Shown here piece after piece: positions 11,966-64,000 of a DNA stretch of 64,000 nucleotides. The stretch is from Setophaga petechia (lineage: Eukaryota > Chordata > Aves > Passeriformes > Parulidae). Made by a program: the position numbers and the translations under genes. Below the pieces are notes generated by a model that did no database searches, was not told the DNA's origin, and worked only from the letters and a program-made list of their open reading frames with translations. The first letter of the stretch is position 1. Each line of letters begins with the position of its first letter. The stretch lies in NCBI GenBank assembly GCA_024362935.1, contig JANCRA010000028.1, positions 3,880,501-3,944,500 on the forward strand, read 5' to 3'.

Positions 11966-12530
11966 CAAAAGGCATCAAAGCCTCCCATTAAATCACAGAA
12001 TGATAATCATAAAGCCATAAATCATGAAGCACTTCAGTGGCTGAACGTTTTTCCTGGTTCAAATGCCAGTTAAATGCACACAATGCAATCTTTCTGTGCC
12101 TTTCCAAGTCTGGGATGGCAGAAGACTCAGCACAGGAGGGCTTGGGGGGATGTCACCTCTTGGGGGACCTGAAACCTCCTTCCTCCTTAATCCAAATGCA
12201 CTTGGGCTCAGGAGCCAACACAACCCATGGGTGAAGGTGACTGAAGCTTGGGAGGGCTGGCTCCCTCCTCTGTCACCACTGCAGTTCAGTGCCACTCCTC
12301 TGGCAGCTCTGTACATGAATTTTTACACCTTTGAGCTAAATTAAATGAAGCATTAAAACATTTCAGACCTCTTGGCTTCAGGCACTGATGACACTAAGGA
12401 TTCACTGAGCTGCCAAAACCCAACAAGGCCTGTTCAAGGGGTGCCCTTCTGCCCTTATTCTTACCTATAAATATTATTTATCAATAAGATATGCAATAAA
12501 ATAAGTACTTTTAAGAGCAAGGCAACACTT

Positions 12531-12687
12531 TTTATTTTTATTTAAAAAGGCCTTGATGGCAGGAATATAGTGTAAAAATCATTGGAAAAACTAAAAGGCA
12601 TCGATACATATTGGAATATACACTTTTTACATAAATTACATTTATTTATTTTTTCTTTCATTTGAGGTTCTTATTTGATACTGAGGT
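12531..12687 (-). other. GTF2IRD1: GTF2IRD1 proximal 3' UTR with candidate poly(A) signals
   Basis: The first AT-rich bases after the stop hold AATAAA on the minus strand at 12641-12650 (AATAAATAAA) and again at 12531-12542. Either could end a short transcript. The true 3' end cannot be fixed from sequence and may lie further down, towards 9-12 kb. Confidence 0.45.
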
Positions 12688-63629
<50,942 letters not shown>

Positions 63630-64000
63630 ATTCACCTGAAAATACAAAAAAAAAAGTAAGAGCTGTGCATCACTGTTACTAACAGGGAGCTGGAGCTGAG
63701 CACCACCACAGAAGCCCCACTTCCATCGTGGGCAACAGGAGCAATGCTGGCACAGGAACAGAGGGGAAACTGAGGCATGCAGAGAGGCCACAGCAGCCTG
63801 AGCCCCACAATCCCCAGGAGTCCTCTGCTAAAGGCAGATAACTGCAGGAGCTGCTGAGCTGTAATCAAACCCTGGAGCCAATGCTGTGTGCACCAGCAGT
63901 GTTCAGATCATCTCTGCATTTAGAGCTCACCCTTGAGGAGATGCCACCACCACAGGGACCACTGCACCAGCTGCATGGTGGGACACCCCAGACTGCAGCC

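Noticed and set aside
1..12530. GTF2I, the expected downstream neighbour
   Set aside because: No GTF2I repeat or exon was found; this interval is retroviral debris and unique intergenic sequence.

Overview
The window is nuclear DNA from a bird. Two things show this. A complete, intron-rich vertebrate gene crosses most of it, and the interspersed repeats are avian in style: CR1 LINE 3' ends and many retroviral LTRs, with no SINEs of mammalian type. The closest bird group cannot be fixed from the sequence alone.

One protein-coding gene dominates. It is GTF2IRD1 (GTF2I repeat domain-containing protein 1) on the minus strand, with its start codon at 63629 and its stop codon at 12688-12690. I could place 26 coding exons with GT-AG borders. 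All reading phases match, and they join to 958 codons, about the length of the human protein (959). Five GTF2I repeats are encoded by paired exons, four of which have a second exon of exactly 184 bp. A further 48-bp in-phase cassette exon probably lies at 21072-21119. The first coding exon has only 6 nt of 5' UTR before the ATG, so the promoter and the non-coding first exon lie beyond position 64000.

Layout: 1-9.2 kb, downstream of the gene, is a tangle of LTRs in both orientations. It holds minus-strand retroviral pol remnants and an (ATCC)n microsatellite. 9.2-12.5 kb is mostly unique, with one LTR and one CR1 piece. 12.5-63.6 kb is GTF2IRD1. Its introns carry LTRs at 14.7, 15.4, 22.3, 28.3, 33.9, 36.1 and 41.3 kb, a broken endogenous retrovirus at 28.9-32.8 kb, CR1 fragments, and several tandem repeats. 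The largest tandem repeat is a ten-copy 31-bp minisatellite at 52.3 kb. 63.6-64 kb is the intron upstream of the first coding exon.

I saw no novel multi-gene system, tRNA, rRNA or CRISPR array. The most notable items are the cassette exon, an LTR precisely bracketed by 110-bp direct repeats, an inverted LTR pair about 26 kb apart within the gene, and the nested retroviral insertions.
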